Shown here: positions 7,838 through 16,008 of the stretch, one piece after another
How positions within the stretch are numbered: position 1 is the stretch's first letter
Layout: each line of letters begins with the position of its first letter
Assembly (NCBI GenBank): GCA_021740915.1
Contig: JAIOYW010000002.1
Coordinates: forward strand, 248,001-312,000
Length of the DNA stretch: 64,000 nucleotides
DNA from: Ignavibacteriales bacterium
GTDB taxonomy: Bacteria; Bacteroidota; Ignavibacteria; Ignavibacteriales; Melioribacteraceae
Reading direction: 5' to 3'
Program-made: the position numbers and the translations under genes
The notes under the pieces: model-generated
What the model was told of the DNA's origin: nothing
What the model saw: only the letters and a program-made list of their open reading frames with translations
The model's database searches: none

Positions 7838-10423
7838 TTAAAATGAAGAAATGATTGACGGTACTTCTCTAAGAGCCGAAGGAATTGCTTCAACATTTTT
7901 ACCGCCGGCTGTTGCAAGGTGATCACGTCCGCCGCCGCCGCCATCAACAAGTTTGGCGACCCTTCCAACAATTTTACCGGCTGAATACCTTCCCTTTGTG
8001 ACGAGGTTATCGGAAACAACACAAACGATTCCAACCTTTCCGTTCATTTCTGAAATGAGTACCCCGATTCCGTTATTAATTTTTAGTCTGATTTCATCAG
8101 CAAGCGCTTTAAGTTCTTCATTATCCGCAACTTCAACCTGCCCGTAAACTAAATCAAAATCTTCAAGTTTGTGAGGATTAGCCAATAATTTTGCGGTCTG
8201 ATTAAGTTTTTCCTTGAGTTTATATTCAGAAAGTTCTTTCTCAATTTTCTTTTTTTCGTCATGCAATTCAAGAATTTTTTGCTGTTCCAATTTTATTTTT
8301 TCCTCCTGTTGCCGGATAAGTAATTCCACCCCTTCACCGGTAACTGCTTCAATTCTCCTGATTCCGCTTGCAATGGAAGATTCACTAATAATTTTGAAAA
8401 GCCCTATCTGTGCACTGTTTTTCACGTGGGTTCCGCCGCAAAATTCCAGAGTATAATCTCCGAACTGTACCACGTTAACTTTCTCACCGTATTTATCGCC
8501 GAAAAACATAAGCGCTCCCATATTTTTTGCATCCTCAAAAGGAACGTCCCTGTGATGGATCAATGGGATATTGTGCCTTAGCTTTGAATTAACTTCACTT
8601 TCAATTTCAGCTATTTGCGAAGCTGTCAATTTCTCAAAATGGGTAAAGTCAAATCTCAGTCTATCGGGGCCCACATACGAACCTGCCTGCTGAATATGTG
8701 TTCCAATTAGACTCCTTAGGGCTTTATGCAGAAAATGTGTGACCGAATGATTCCTCATAACAGCCCAACGTCTGTCTGAATCAACAATGGCTTTTATTTG
8801 AAGGTCTTGTTCGAGCAGAACACCATTTGGGTTATCAACAATATGTATTACCTGGTTTTTTAATTTCTGAAGATCGAGAACTTTCATCTTTTCTTTACCG
8901 ACAACTAAATAACCAGTGTCATCCACCTGCCCTCCGGCTTCAACGTAAAATGGAGTTTTATCAAGTATTATGTAATACCTGTCGCCTTCCTGTCTGAATC
9001 CCTTAACCACTGAGTCAACGCTTAAGTCATTATATCCGGTGAAAATTGTTTCAACATTATCTGACAAACCGAAATCATCAAGTGAATCAAAATTCACCGT
9101 ATTGACAGTAGTTTTATCCCGTTGAGCGTTACGGGCACGCTCTTTCTGCTCATTCATCAATCTTTCAAAGCCGGCTTCATCTATGCCGAATCCTTTTTCA
9201 TTAGCCATTACCCTGGTTAGATCAGGCGGAAACCCAAAAGTATCATATAATTTGAATACATGCTCACCACCAATAAGTTTGTTCATTTCCGTGGAATTGT
9301 TCTTAATTATTTCTTCAAATAACTCAATTCCTCTATCCAGAGTATTGTTAAAACTTACTTCCTCCGCTCTGATAATCCTTATAACATTCGACTTGAAGGT
9401 GATCAACTCCTTAAAAGTCTCTCCCATATTCTCAGCCAGAATGTCCACAAGTTTAAAAAGAAATGGCTCATTAAGACCTATTTTTCTTCCATATCTTGCA
9501 GCCCTTCGTAAAATCCTTCTCAAAACATAGCCACGCCCCTCATTTCCGGGGACTGCACCATCGGCAATAGCAAAACTTAAAGTACGTATATGATCAGCGA
9601 TAACCCGCATTGCAATCTGATTGTTTTCACCTGAGTATGATGACCCGCTTAATTCTTCAATACTTCGGATAATCGGCATAAAAACATCTGTATCGTAGTT
9701 GGAACTTTTTCCCTGTAAAACTGCAACGATTCGTTCAAATCCCATACCTGTATCAACATGCTTAGCCGGCAGTTCTGTTAGTTTACCGGTTTCATCTCTG
9801 TTGTACTGAATGAAAACAAGATTCCATATTTCCATACAGACAGGAGTACCAGCATTTACATGTTTGGGATTATCGTAATCATCAGATAAATTGATATGAA
9901 TCTCGGAACAGGGGCCGCAGGGACCTGTCTCGCCCATCTCCCAGAAATTATCCTTCTCATCAAATTTCAGTATATGATCGGGATGAATATCAGTTTTGTT
10001 TTTCCATATTTCAATTGCTTCCTCATCAGTGCGGTAAACTGTTGCCCATAATCTTTCTTTAGGCAGTTTCCAGACCTCTGTAAGTAATTCCCAAGCCCAT
10101 TCAATTGCCTCGGCTTTGTAATAATCTCCAAATGACCAATTACCAAGCATCTCGAAAAAGGTATGATGATATGTATCGTGACCAACTTCTTCGAGGTCAT
10201 TGTGTTTGCCGCTGACTCTTATACATTTCTGTGTATCGGCAGCCCTCGAATATTCCCTGTGTCCGTTACCCAGAAACACATCCTTGAACTGATTCATACC
10301 TGCATTGGTAAAAAGAAGCGTTGGATCGTCAAATGGAACAACTGGTGAACTGTCAACTAATTTATGATTTTTTGATTTGAAAAATTCTAAAAATTGTTTC
10401 CTGATCTCTCCGGAACTTAACAT
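7838..10423 (-). CDS. alaS: Alanyl-tRNA synthetase
   Basis: The 861-residue enzyme attaches alanine to tRNA-Ala. The N-terminal class II catalytic core is complete (LSSGEIRKQFLEFFKSKNH, FTNAGMNQFKDVFLG, GHDTYHHTFFEMLGNWSFGDYYK, ETGPCGPCSEI). The editing domain has the HxxxH motif (VTHFLHKAL) and the downstream CGGTHV zinc-site motif. A coiled coil (about residues 700-760) and a C-terminal GGGGGRDHLATAGG DHHA1-type domain follow. The length is close to the usual 870-880 residues. It is monocistronic, with its own terminator. No frameshift was seen. Confidence 0.97.
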   Translation of the reverse strand: MLSSGEIRKQFLEFFKSKNHKLVDSSPVVPFDDPTLLFTNAGMNQFKDVFLGNGHREYSRAADTQKCIRVSGKHNDLEEVGHDTYHHTFFEMLGNWSFGDYYKAEAIEWAWELLTEVWKLPKERLWATVYRTDEEAIEIWKNKTDIHPDHILKFDEKDNFWEMGETGPCGPCSEIHINLSDDYDNPKHVNAGTPVCMEIWNLVFIQYNRDETGKLTELPAKHVDTGMGFERIVAVLQGKSSNYDTDVFMPIIRSIEELSGSSYSGENNQIAMRVIADHIRTLSFAIADGAVPGNEGRGYVLRRILRRAARYGRKIGLNEPFLFKLVDILAENMGETFKELITFKSNVIRIIRAEEVSFNNTLDRGIELFEEIIKNNSTEMNKLIGGEHVFKLYDTFGFPPDLTRVMANEKGFGIDEAGFERLMNEQKERARNAQRDKTTVNTVNFDSLDDFGLSDNVETIFTGYNDLSVDSVVKGFRQEGDRYYIILDKTPFYVEAGGQVDDTGYLVVGKEKMKVLDLQKLKNQVIHIVDNPNGVLLEQDLQIKAIVDSDRRWAVMRNHSVTHFLHKALRSLIGTHIQQAGSYVGPDRLRFDFTHFEKLTASQIAEIESEVNSKLRHNIPLIHHRDVPFEDAKNMGALMFFGDKYGEKVNVVQFGDYTLEFCGGTHVKNSAQIGLFKIISESSIASGIRRIEAVTGEGVELLIRQQEEKIKLEQQKILELHDEKKKIEKELSEYKLKEKLNQTAKLLANPHKLEDFDLVYGQVEVADNEELKALADEIRLKINNGIGVLISEMNGKVGIVCVVSDNLVTKGRYSAGKIVGRVAKLVDGGGGGRDHLATAGGKNVEAIPSALREVPSIISSF

Positions 10424-10756
10424 TCTATCCCCAAAAAATTTAAATAATAAATATAATAAAGCCTTAGCATTTTTTTACTCCCTTAGGTGAGGGTCGTCAA
10501 AAACTATATAATATTAAAACCGATCAATTTTTTGTTTCTTTACAGGTAAATAACCGAATTCTGCATTCAGAAATAGTCAACAAAAAGAATTGAATGTTTG
10601 CCTTTGATAGAACAAAAAAACAAAAACTGATGCCAGGGATCACAAATTTTATGTAAATGAAATGAATACTTCATTAAGGTCTTTGTATTATTGATTATTT
10701 TAACTTTATATTTTAGTTTAATAAATCTATTATTTAAAATAATCTCAGGGTGCCAG
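10424..10756. other. Intergenic region before the ECF sigma gene
   Basis: About 330 AT-rich bases separate the divergent alaS and sigma-factor genes and must hold both promoters. I see no tRNA, strong hairpin or alanine T-box. The sigma frame is open back to 10691, but that part is hydrophobic and looks non-coding. Confidence 0.5.
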
Positions 10757-11341
10757 GTGTCAATTGATTACAAAGAACTCGATGATCTTGACCTGTTTAT
10801 TCATATAAAGAAATTTGACCCGAAAGCGATCGAAGAAATATATAACCGTTATTCTGTTTCAGTACTGACACTCATAAAAAAAATACTCCAGGAAAATGAA
10901 AAGTCTGAAAAAGCAGTAATTGAGGTTTTCGCGATAATTTGGAAAAAATCAGACAGATTTCATATAAAATTCGGCAACCCTTTTGTGTGGATCATGATGC
11001 TTTCAAGAAATGTTGCTGTTGACATTTTAAGAAGAGAAAGGGATAAAGAAAATAAAATACCAGCATATGATGAGCATTATGAGAACGATTATATAATCCC
11101 GGTTTTAGATCCTGATATTGATCAGTTGGATCTTAAAAGCGCGATGTCCCTTCTTCCTAAAATCAAACATGCGTGGGAAAAACTTACAGACGCTCAGAAA
11201 TATGTAATAACATTAGCTTATTTTGAGGGTCTGACCATTGATGAAATTTCCAAAAAATTGAATATTCCGGTAGAGACAGTCAGAAATAAAGTTCGAACGG
11301 TAATGTCAAGTTTACGGGATAATGTTATGGAGGCAGTTTAA
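10757..11341 (+). CDS. ECF (extracytoplasmic function) RNA polymerase sigma factor
   Basis: The protein of 194 residues has sigma-70 region 2 (DPKAIEEIYNRYSVSVLTLIKKIL through FVWIMMLSRNVAVDILRR) and region 4 with a helix-turn-helix (LTDAQKYVITLAYFEGLTIDEISKKLNIPVETVRNKV). It should direct RNA polymerase to a small regulon in response to an envelope or redox signal. I chose GTG at 10757, preceded by AGGG at a 6-base spacing. An ATT-rich upstream extension to 10691 would add 22 hydrophobic residues with no counterpart in the family. It is followed after 2 bp by its likely anti-sigma gene, so the pair is co-transcribed and probably autoregulated. It most resembles the SigK group paired with RskA. 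Confidence 0.85.
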   Translation: MSIDYKELDDLDLFIHIKKFDPKAIEEIYNRYSVSVLTLIKKILQENEKSEKAVIEVFAIIWKKSDRFHIKFGNPFVWIMMLSRNVAVDILRRERDKENKIPAYDEHYENDYIIPVLDPDIDQLDLKSAMSLLPKIKHAWEKLTDAQKYVITLAYFEGLTIDEISKKLNIPVETVRNKVRTVMSSLRDNVMEAV

Positions 11342-11343
11342 CC

Positions 11344-12402
11344 ATGTCAGAAAATATAAAAATTGAAATGATCAGCGCATTTGCTGCAGGATGCATGGAT
11401 GCAAAAAATTATCTTTCCTTTAAAGAGTATATTGAAACGGGAGGTGAACTACCTGCAAAACGGCTTAGTGAACTTCAGAATATCATCTCAATTCTTCCGC
11501 TGCTTGAATCACCCGAAACACCTTCCGATGCATTAAAACAAAGTGTTGCAAAAAAATTGCTCAGTCTCAATGAGGAATTGAAGGATAAAATAGAAGCTGC
11601 AAAGAAACCACGCGAAAAACAATCGGAGAATAAAAAAGCAGAGGAAAAATCAGACATTCCCGAGAAAATGAAAACAATTCCGGAAAAAAAGGCTGAGAAA
11701 ACCGCCACTTTGATACCTGAAATCAAAAATGCATCAATCCCGGTTATTCCTGAACCAGCCTTGCCATCTGCCGAACCTTCACCCTTTGAGAGTGCTGTTG
11801 ATGAAGAAAGCCCGATAATGCAGAAGATCAGACATAGGAGAGAGCAGATAGACAAGATTGAGAATACTGGCACCGCAAAAAACTACAGTTTGCTGATTTT
11901 TAGCGGAATAGCTTTGATTATTATCCTCATGACAGCCGGTATTTTTATATTATATACAATCACGGACAACAGACTAAATGATATTTCCGCCGCACTTCAG
12001 GAGGTTACTACTGAAGTGCGGGATAATTCCTCATTTCGTGAAAATTATCTGAGTATTGTGGAATTTTTTAATCTTAGCGATATTACTACTTTTAACCTTA
12101 AATCTTCGGCCGCAGATAAAGATTACTCCGCTAAATTTATGCTTTCAAAAAGCTCCGGCAAAGGTTTGCTGCATATATATAACCTGCCTTCACCAGGAAA
12201 TGATTCCGAATTTCAGTTATGGGTTAAATCAGGCGGACAAACTTTTGCAATTCTTACTTTTGTACCGATACCCGGTAAAAAATTCTTTGAGATATCAGAA
12301 TTGCCGGTTTTTGATATGAATAATAATCTGGAAACTTTTATTACAATCGAAGAGAGAGGCGGCGCAAGTAATCCTTCGGGGCAATTATTACTGAATAACT
12401 GA
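11344..12402 (+). CDS. Membrane anti-sigma factor, RskA-like C-terminal domain
   Basis: The 352-residue protein has a short cytoplasmic N-terminal part (residues 1-80) that could bind the sigma factor, then a low-complexity Lys/Glu/Pro-rich linker (about 85-150), one transmembrane helix (about 181-205) and an exported domain (about 265-351). The exported domain carries the anti-sigma-K signature: LLHIYNLPSPGNDSEFQLWVKSGG, FVPIPGKKFFEISELP, and TIEERGGASNPSGQLLL. It should hold the upstream ECF sigma factor at the membrane until regulated proteolysis. A clear zinc-binding HxxxCxxC motif is absent. Its stop codon directly abuts the stop of the convergent membrane protein gene. Confidence 0.8.
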   Translation: MSENIKIEMISAFAAGCMDAKNYLSFKEYIETGGELPAKRLSELQNIISILPLLESPETPSDALKQSVAKKLLSLNEELKDKIEAAKKPREKQSENKKAEEKSDIPEKMKTIPEKKAEKTATLIPEIKNASIPVIPEPALPSAEPSPFESAVDEESPIMQKIRHRREQIDKIENTGTAKNYSLLIFSGIALIIILMTAGIFILYTITDNRLNDISAALQEVTTEVRDNSSFRENYLSIVEFFNLSDITTFNLKSSAADKDYSAKFMLSKSSGKGLLHIYNLPSPGNDSEFQLWVKSGGQTFAILTFVPIPGKKFFEISELPVFDMNNNLETFITIEERGGASNPSGQLLLNN

Positions 12403-12900
12403 TCAGCGTTTTCGCAGCAGATAATATATCCCAATTCCGATCAGTAAAATTGGGAATAAATCAAATATTCCGAACCTTTCCGGAATAAACATAAATTCGA
12501 ACGGGAATCTGAGCCCGGCTTTGATCAAATACCATCCCGCAATTGAGATAATAATACCTGCCAGCAGGTAATAATATTTTTTTAAATCATCAAACCACAG
12601 CATTAAAATCGAAAGTCCTGCAATAAATATTACAGTTCCGGTAAATGGTGCATTAAGATTATTAACCTCAAACAACTCGATAAGAAGAAATTCAAGAGAC
12701 GCAAAAAAAACAGCGGATAATAAGAAAAGATTCAAATATTCCTTTTTGCCAAAAACATAATAGACGGCAATTGTTGAAAAAACAATACCGGCAAGAGCAA
12801 TTCCTGCCAGGAAAGTAAGATTTATTATGTCAAAGCGTTCAAGGATAAATAGGAGAAGCAACGCTGAAAGATAGATTTTAAGAAAATTTTTAAATTTCAA
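12403..12900 (-). CDS. Small multi-pass membrane protein, function unknown
   Basis: The 165-residue protein is almost entirely hydrophobic, with about six predicted transmembrane segments. It ends in FDLFPILLIGIGIYYLLRKR, a pattern like the LiaI/LiaF-type transmembrane region (a WPxLLIxxG-like helix followed by RR). I do not recognise a catalytic motif. It lies 11 bp downstream of the 5-formyl-THF cyclo-ligase gene and is probably co-transcribed with it. Its TGA stop forms a TGATCA with the stop codon of the convergent anti-sigma gene. Confidence 0.65.
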   Translation of the reverse strand: MKFKNFLKIYLSALLLLFILERFDIINLTFLAGIALAGIVFSTIAVYYVFGKKEYLNLFLLSAVFFASLEFLLIELFEVNNLNAPFTGTVIFIAGLSILMLWFDDLKKYYYLLAGIIISIAGWYLIKAGLRFPFEFMFIPERFGIFDLFPILLIGIGIYYLLRKR

Positions 12901-12911
12901 AATTGGCCTGT

Positions 12912-13526
12912 TTATGGATTTAGATTTTCAGGTTGAAACACTTCAGTCTCTCTTGTATTGATGATTCTCCTTTCAGTCACAATTTTGTCAACTTTTATAT
13001 CCCTGGAGGATGATTCAATATAGCTGAATACCTGAAATTCATAAGCCAAAACTACCTTTGGGGCGAAAGTTTGTTTGAGAAGTTTGTCGTAATATCCTCC
13101 TCCGTAACCGACCCGATGCCCCGATAGAGAAACAGCAAGAGCAGGAATAATAAACAGATCAATATCTGTAAGCTCCTCCTCCATGGCAAGTTTGGGTTCT
13201 TTCCAACCTTCCGTATTTGTGATTATCTCATCCCAACCCATAAAGTGAAACCTGTGGAAATTCCCACTCCTTTTATTGAGTTTTGGAATAAATACGGATC
13301 TTCCGGATGAATCGATAATGTCAATCAGCTTTCGCGTTTCAACCTCGCCGGGTCTCGAACCGATATAACAAAAGATATTTTTTGCATAACGGAATTCATC
13401 CATACCGAGAATTCTCTCTTCAATTCGTTTGGCTTTAAGCCGAATATCTTCTTCTCTAAACTCCGCTCTTCGCTTAACAGCAAGTTTTCGGACTTCAGAT
13501 TTTGGAATAAGTGTTTTTAATTTCAA
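12912..13526 (-). CDS. 5-formyltetrahydrofolate cyclo-ligase
   Basis: The 204-residue enzyme converts 5-formyl-THF to 5,10-methenyl-THF using ATP, salvaging folate in the cytoplasm. The family signature GYGGGYYDKLL (about 141-151) and the preceding DLFIIPALAVSLSGHRVG are clear. The N-terminal KSEVRKLAVKRRAEF matches the basic ATP-contacting helix. The length is usual for the family. It is first in a two-gene unit with the membrane protein. Confidence 0.9.
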   Translation of the reverse strand: MKLKTLIPKSEVRKLAVKRRAEFREEDIRLKAKRIEERILGMDEFRYAKNIFCYIGSRPGEVETRKLIDIIDSSGRSVFIPKLNKRSGNFHRFHFMGWDEIITNTEGWKEPKLAMEEELTDIDLFIIPALAVSLSGHRVGYGGGYYDKLLKQTFAPKVVLAYEFQVFSYIESSSRDIKVDKIVTERRIINTRETEVFQPENLNP

Positions 13527-13731
13527 TTTTTTCCTTCTGGAGCTTGAAATCTAAAAATGTTCAATGAAAGGAATAGTAACAATACCCGGCTTGAAAAATA
13601 TTAAATTCTTTGCATTAAATGAATAAAAAACTTAAAACAAAATTAAATCCCGGGTTTCTTAAAATTTAGTGTTTCTTGTTTCGCTTTTTTAATAATTTAA
13701 TAAAATGTAAATTATTATCTTGAATCATTTT

Positions 13732-13749
13732 TAAGATTTTCGAATCTTA
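13732..13749. promoter_or_regulatory. Perfect inverted repeat before the OsmC gene
   Basis: TAAGATT (13732-13738) and AATCTTA (13743-13749) flank TTCG. The repeat ends 27 bases before the OsmC start codon, a position suited to an operator or a 5' UTR hairpin. No known regulator motif is recognised. Confidence 0.4.
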
Positions 13750-13776
13750 TGAGAAAATCAATTTCGAGAGGAAAAA

Positions 13777-14202
13777 ATGGCTACAAAAACAGCTTATATG
13801 AAACAAGTAAAGGGTATTTCTTTCATCGGGAAATCCGATTCAAATAATTGGGTTGCTATGGATGGACCCGAGAACTTTGGTGGAAGCAATGCCGGAACAC
13901 GTCCCAAAGAACTTATGTTATTATCACTAGCCGGTTGTACCGGGAGTGACGTAGTTTCAATTCTTCAGAAAAAACGTGTCGGACTTGAAGATTTTGAGAT
14001 AAACATTACAGCCGAAGAGACTGAAGATCATCCGAAAGTATTTACTTCCATGCACGTTGAATACGTTTTTTATGGTGCGAATCTTAACGAAAAAGATGTT
14101 GAACGAGCAATTGATCTTTCATTAACCCGCTACTGCGGTGTAACTGCTATGTATAAAAAAGCTTTTGATGTTACACACTCATACAAAATAATCAGAGAAT
14201 AA
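13777..14202 (+). CDS. OsmC/Ohr family protein
   Basis: The 141-residue OsmC-fold protein has the two family cysteines, in LLSLAGCTGSDVVSIL (Cys about 52) and RYCGVTAMYKKA (Cys about 119). Members are thiol peroxidases acting on organic or fatty-acid hydroperoxides, or YhfA-like proteins of unknown role. The sequence, with the RPKELMLLSLAGC segment, fits the YhfA-like branch better than classical Ohr. A GAGAGG ribosome site and a perfect inverted repeat lie upstream. The next gene follows after 14 bp, so they are probably co-transcribed. Confidence 0.85.
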   Translation: MATKTAYMKQVKGISFIGKSDSNNWVAMDGPENFGGSNAGTRPKELMLLSLAGCTGSDVVSILQKKRVGLEDFEINITAEETEDHPKVFTSMHVEYVFYGANLNEKDVERAIDLSLTRYCGVTAMYKKAFDVTHSYKIIRE

Positions 14203-14216
14203 TCAGGGGTGATCAA

Positions 14217-15389
14217 ATGAAAAAGGTTTATGCTATTATCGGTTCCGGGAGGCAGGGTGTTTCTGCGGCTTATGATCTTGCTCTAAATGGAGATGCTCAA
14301 AAGATCTATCTGATTGACCGGGATAAAGACACCCTTAATAGTGCTATGCAATATATTAATTCCCGCTTCGGGAAAGATATGGCCGAAGCCGTACTTAGTG
14401 AGATTTCGGATAAAAGTATAATTGGTAAATATCTAAGCCAGTCTGACGCTGCCGTATCTGCAGTTCCATATTACTACAATTTAGATTTGAGCAAACTTGC
14501 AATCGAAACCAAAACTCATTTTTTTGATTTCGGCGGCAATACAGATGTAGTTAAATCTCAACTTAGCTTAGACCTGCCGGCAAGAAAAGCCGGAGTATCC
14601 ATTGTTCCGGATTGCGGAATGGATCCGGGTATGAACATCTCTCTCATTATGTATGTTCTATCGCAATTTGATGAGTGTAACTCGGTAAAGTCCTATGGTG
14701 CAGGCTTAGTTCAGAACCCGACACTGCCCTGGAATTTTGCACTTTCTTTTCATGTGAATGGTTTGACAAACGAATATTACGGCAAATCCCTCGGACTCCA
14801 TGATGGGGAACTTGCTGAATTTAACTGTTTTTCCGAAAGGGAATTTCTCGATTTCCCGAAACCTATCGGCAAACTTGAAGCAGCTGTCACTTCCGGCGGT
14901 CTCTCGACATTGCCTATCTCCCTTAAGGGGAAGGTTCATAACCTGATCAATAAAACATTACGTTATCCTGGCCACTGGGATCGTTTTGAAGCGTTTTCAG
15001 ATCTGGGATTATTTTCAACGGAGCCGGTTGAATTTGAAGATAGAACCATTGTTCCACGGGATTTTTATCATTTCTTGCTTGAGCCAAGGATTACTGTTCC
15101 GAATCTTAAAGATATCGGAATAATCAGGATAATAGCTGAAGGTATCCAGAATGGCAAAAGAAAAGAAATTGATCTTTTAGTTGAAGACTATTTCGATGAA
15201 CAAACAGGTCTGACAGCTATGCAGAGATTAACTGGCTGGCATGCATCAATGGCTGCTATACTGGCGGTTAACGGACAAATTGAAAGGGGTGCGCTGCCCG
15301 TTGAAAGTGCATTCCCGGGTGAGCTGGTTTACAATGAAATGAAAAACCGGGGAATCAAAATAACAGTGAGCGAATCCTATCCTGATTAA
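14217..15389 (+). CDS. Saccharopine dehydrogenase-like (lysine 6-dehydrogenase-type) oxidoreductase
   Basis: The 390-residue enzyme begins with a Rossmann fold (YAIIGSGRQGVSAAYDLAL, residues 4-22) and has the acidic residue typical of NAD binding after strand 2 (KIYLIDRDKDT). The central domain, DCGMDPGMNISLIMYVL and the SYGAGLVQNPTLPWNFALSF stretch, matches the saccharopine-dehydrogenase/lysine 6-dehydrogenase group that oxidises lysine or related amino acids. The substrate is not provable from sequence. It lies 14 bp after the OsmC gene and overlaps the convergent TPM gene by four bases. Confidence 0.75.
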   Translation: MKKVYAIIGSGRQGVSAAYDLALNGDAQKIYLIDRDKDTLNSAMQYINSRFGKDMAEAVLSEISDKSIIGKYLSQSDAAVSAVPYYYNLDLSKLAIETKTHFFDFGGNTDVVKSQLSLDLPARKAGVSIVPDCGMDPGMNISLIMYVLSQFDECNSVKSYGAGLVQNPTLPWNFALSFHVNGLTNEYYGKSLGLHDGELAEFNCFSEREFLDFPKPIGKLEAAVTSGGLSTLPISLKGKVHNLINKTLRYPGHWDRFEAFSDLGLFSTEPVEFEDRTIVPRDFYHFLLEPRITVPNLKDIGIIRIIAEGIQNGKRKEIDLLVEDYFDEQTGLTAMQRLTGWHASMAAILAVNGQIERGALPVESAFPGELVYNEMKNRGIKITVSESYPD

Positions 15390-15841
15390 AATGCAACCGA
15401 GTTGCTAAGTTCATTCGTATCATCAATTTTTATGGGGAAATGCGCAGATAGGATTTCCCCAGCCTGTCCCAGCCCATCAAGAATTCCCTCACAAAAATCA
15501 CCATTACGGAAAAATAATTGAACAGAATCTCTGATTGAATCCCAGACCGATTGTTCTACTTTTGTATTGATACCATCATCAGCAAAAATATAAAACTGCC
15601 GTTCTGCAAGAACCAGTACAAAAAGAATTCCAGTGCTGTCTCTCGTGGATTTCATACCCAGTTGTTCAAATAGTTTGGAAGAGTAGTCTTTTAACGATAA
15701 TCTTCTCGCTGAATATTCCTTTTTTTCCTTAATTGTAACCCTGAGTTCACCTGAAGTTTTCTTCTCAACTTCTTTGATTTTTGATGAAATTCTTAAAAAA
15801 TCATCATCCGAAAAGTATTTATACAAAAGTTCTTTTTTCAA
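15386..15841 (-). CDS. TPM-domain protein
   Basis: The protein matches the TPM domain (first described in TLP18.3/Psb32/MOLO-1), with the hallmark KIKEVEKKTSGELRVTIKE, DSTGILFVLVLAERQFYIFADDGI and the final DGLGQAGEIL. TPM proteins can be membrane-linked and some have weak phosphatase activity; their role is poorly known. The frame is open to a TTG at 15925, but the family normally starts near KKELLYKYFSDDD. I therefore prefer the TTG at 15841 (about 151 residues), which has an AGG seven bases upstream. Unlike many TPM proteins it has no C-terminal transmembrane tail, so it looks like the small soluble type. Confidence 0.75.
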   Translation of the reverse strand: MKKELLYKYFSDDDFLRISSKIKEVEKKTSGELRVTIKEKKEYSARRLSLKDYSSKLFEQLGMKSTRDSTGILFVLVLAERQFYIFADDGINTKVEQSVWDSIRDSVQLFFRNGDFCEGILDGLGQAGEILSAHFPIKIDDTNELSNSVAF

Positions 15842-16008
15842 TGAGTCGCCTGATTGTAATCCCCTAAAATAAAATATGGAATCCGTAAAAAAAAATATTT
15901 GAATCCATTCCGGCAAAGAACTCAATCAAGGCTTTATTTCAATAGTTGAATATTCCCCTGACTCTGCTTAACTTTAATGTTTAAATAATTTATAAATGGC
16001 AATATATT

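Noticed and set aside
10163-10348. ORFs within alaS on the opposite strand
   Set aside because: Shadow of a strongly conserved synthetase gene.
10691-10756. N-terminal extension of the ECF sigma factor
   Set aside because: It is hydrophobic and AT-rich, and GTG 10757 has a well-placed AGGG.
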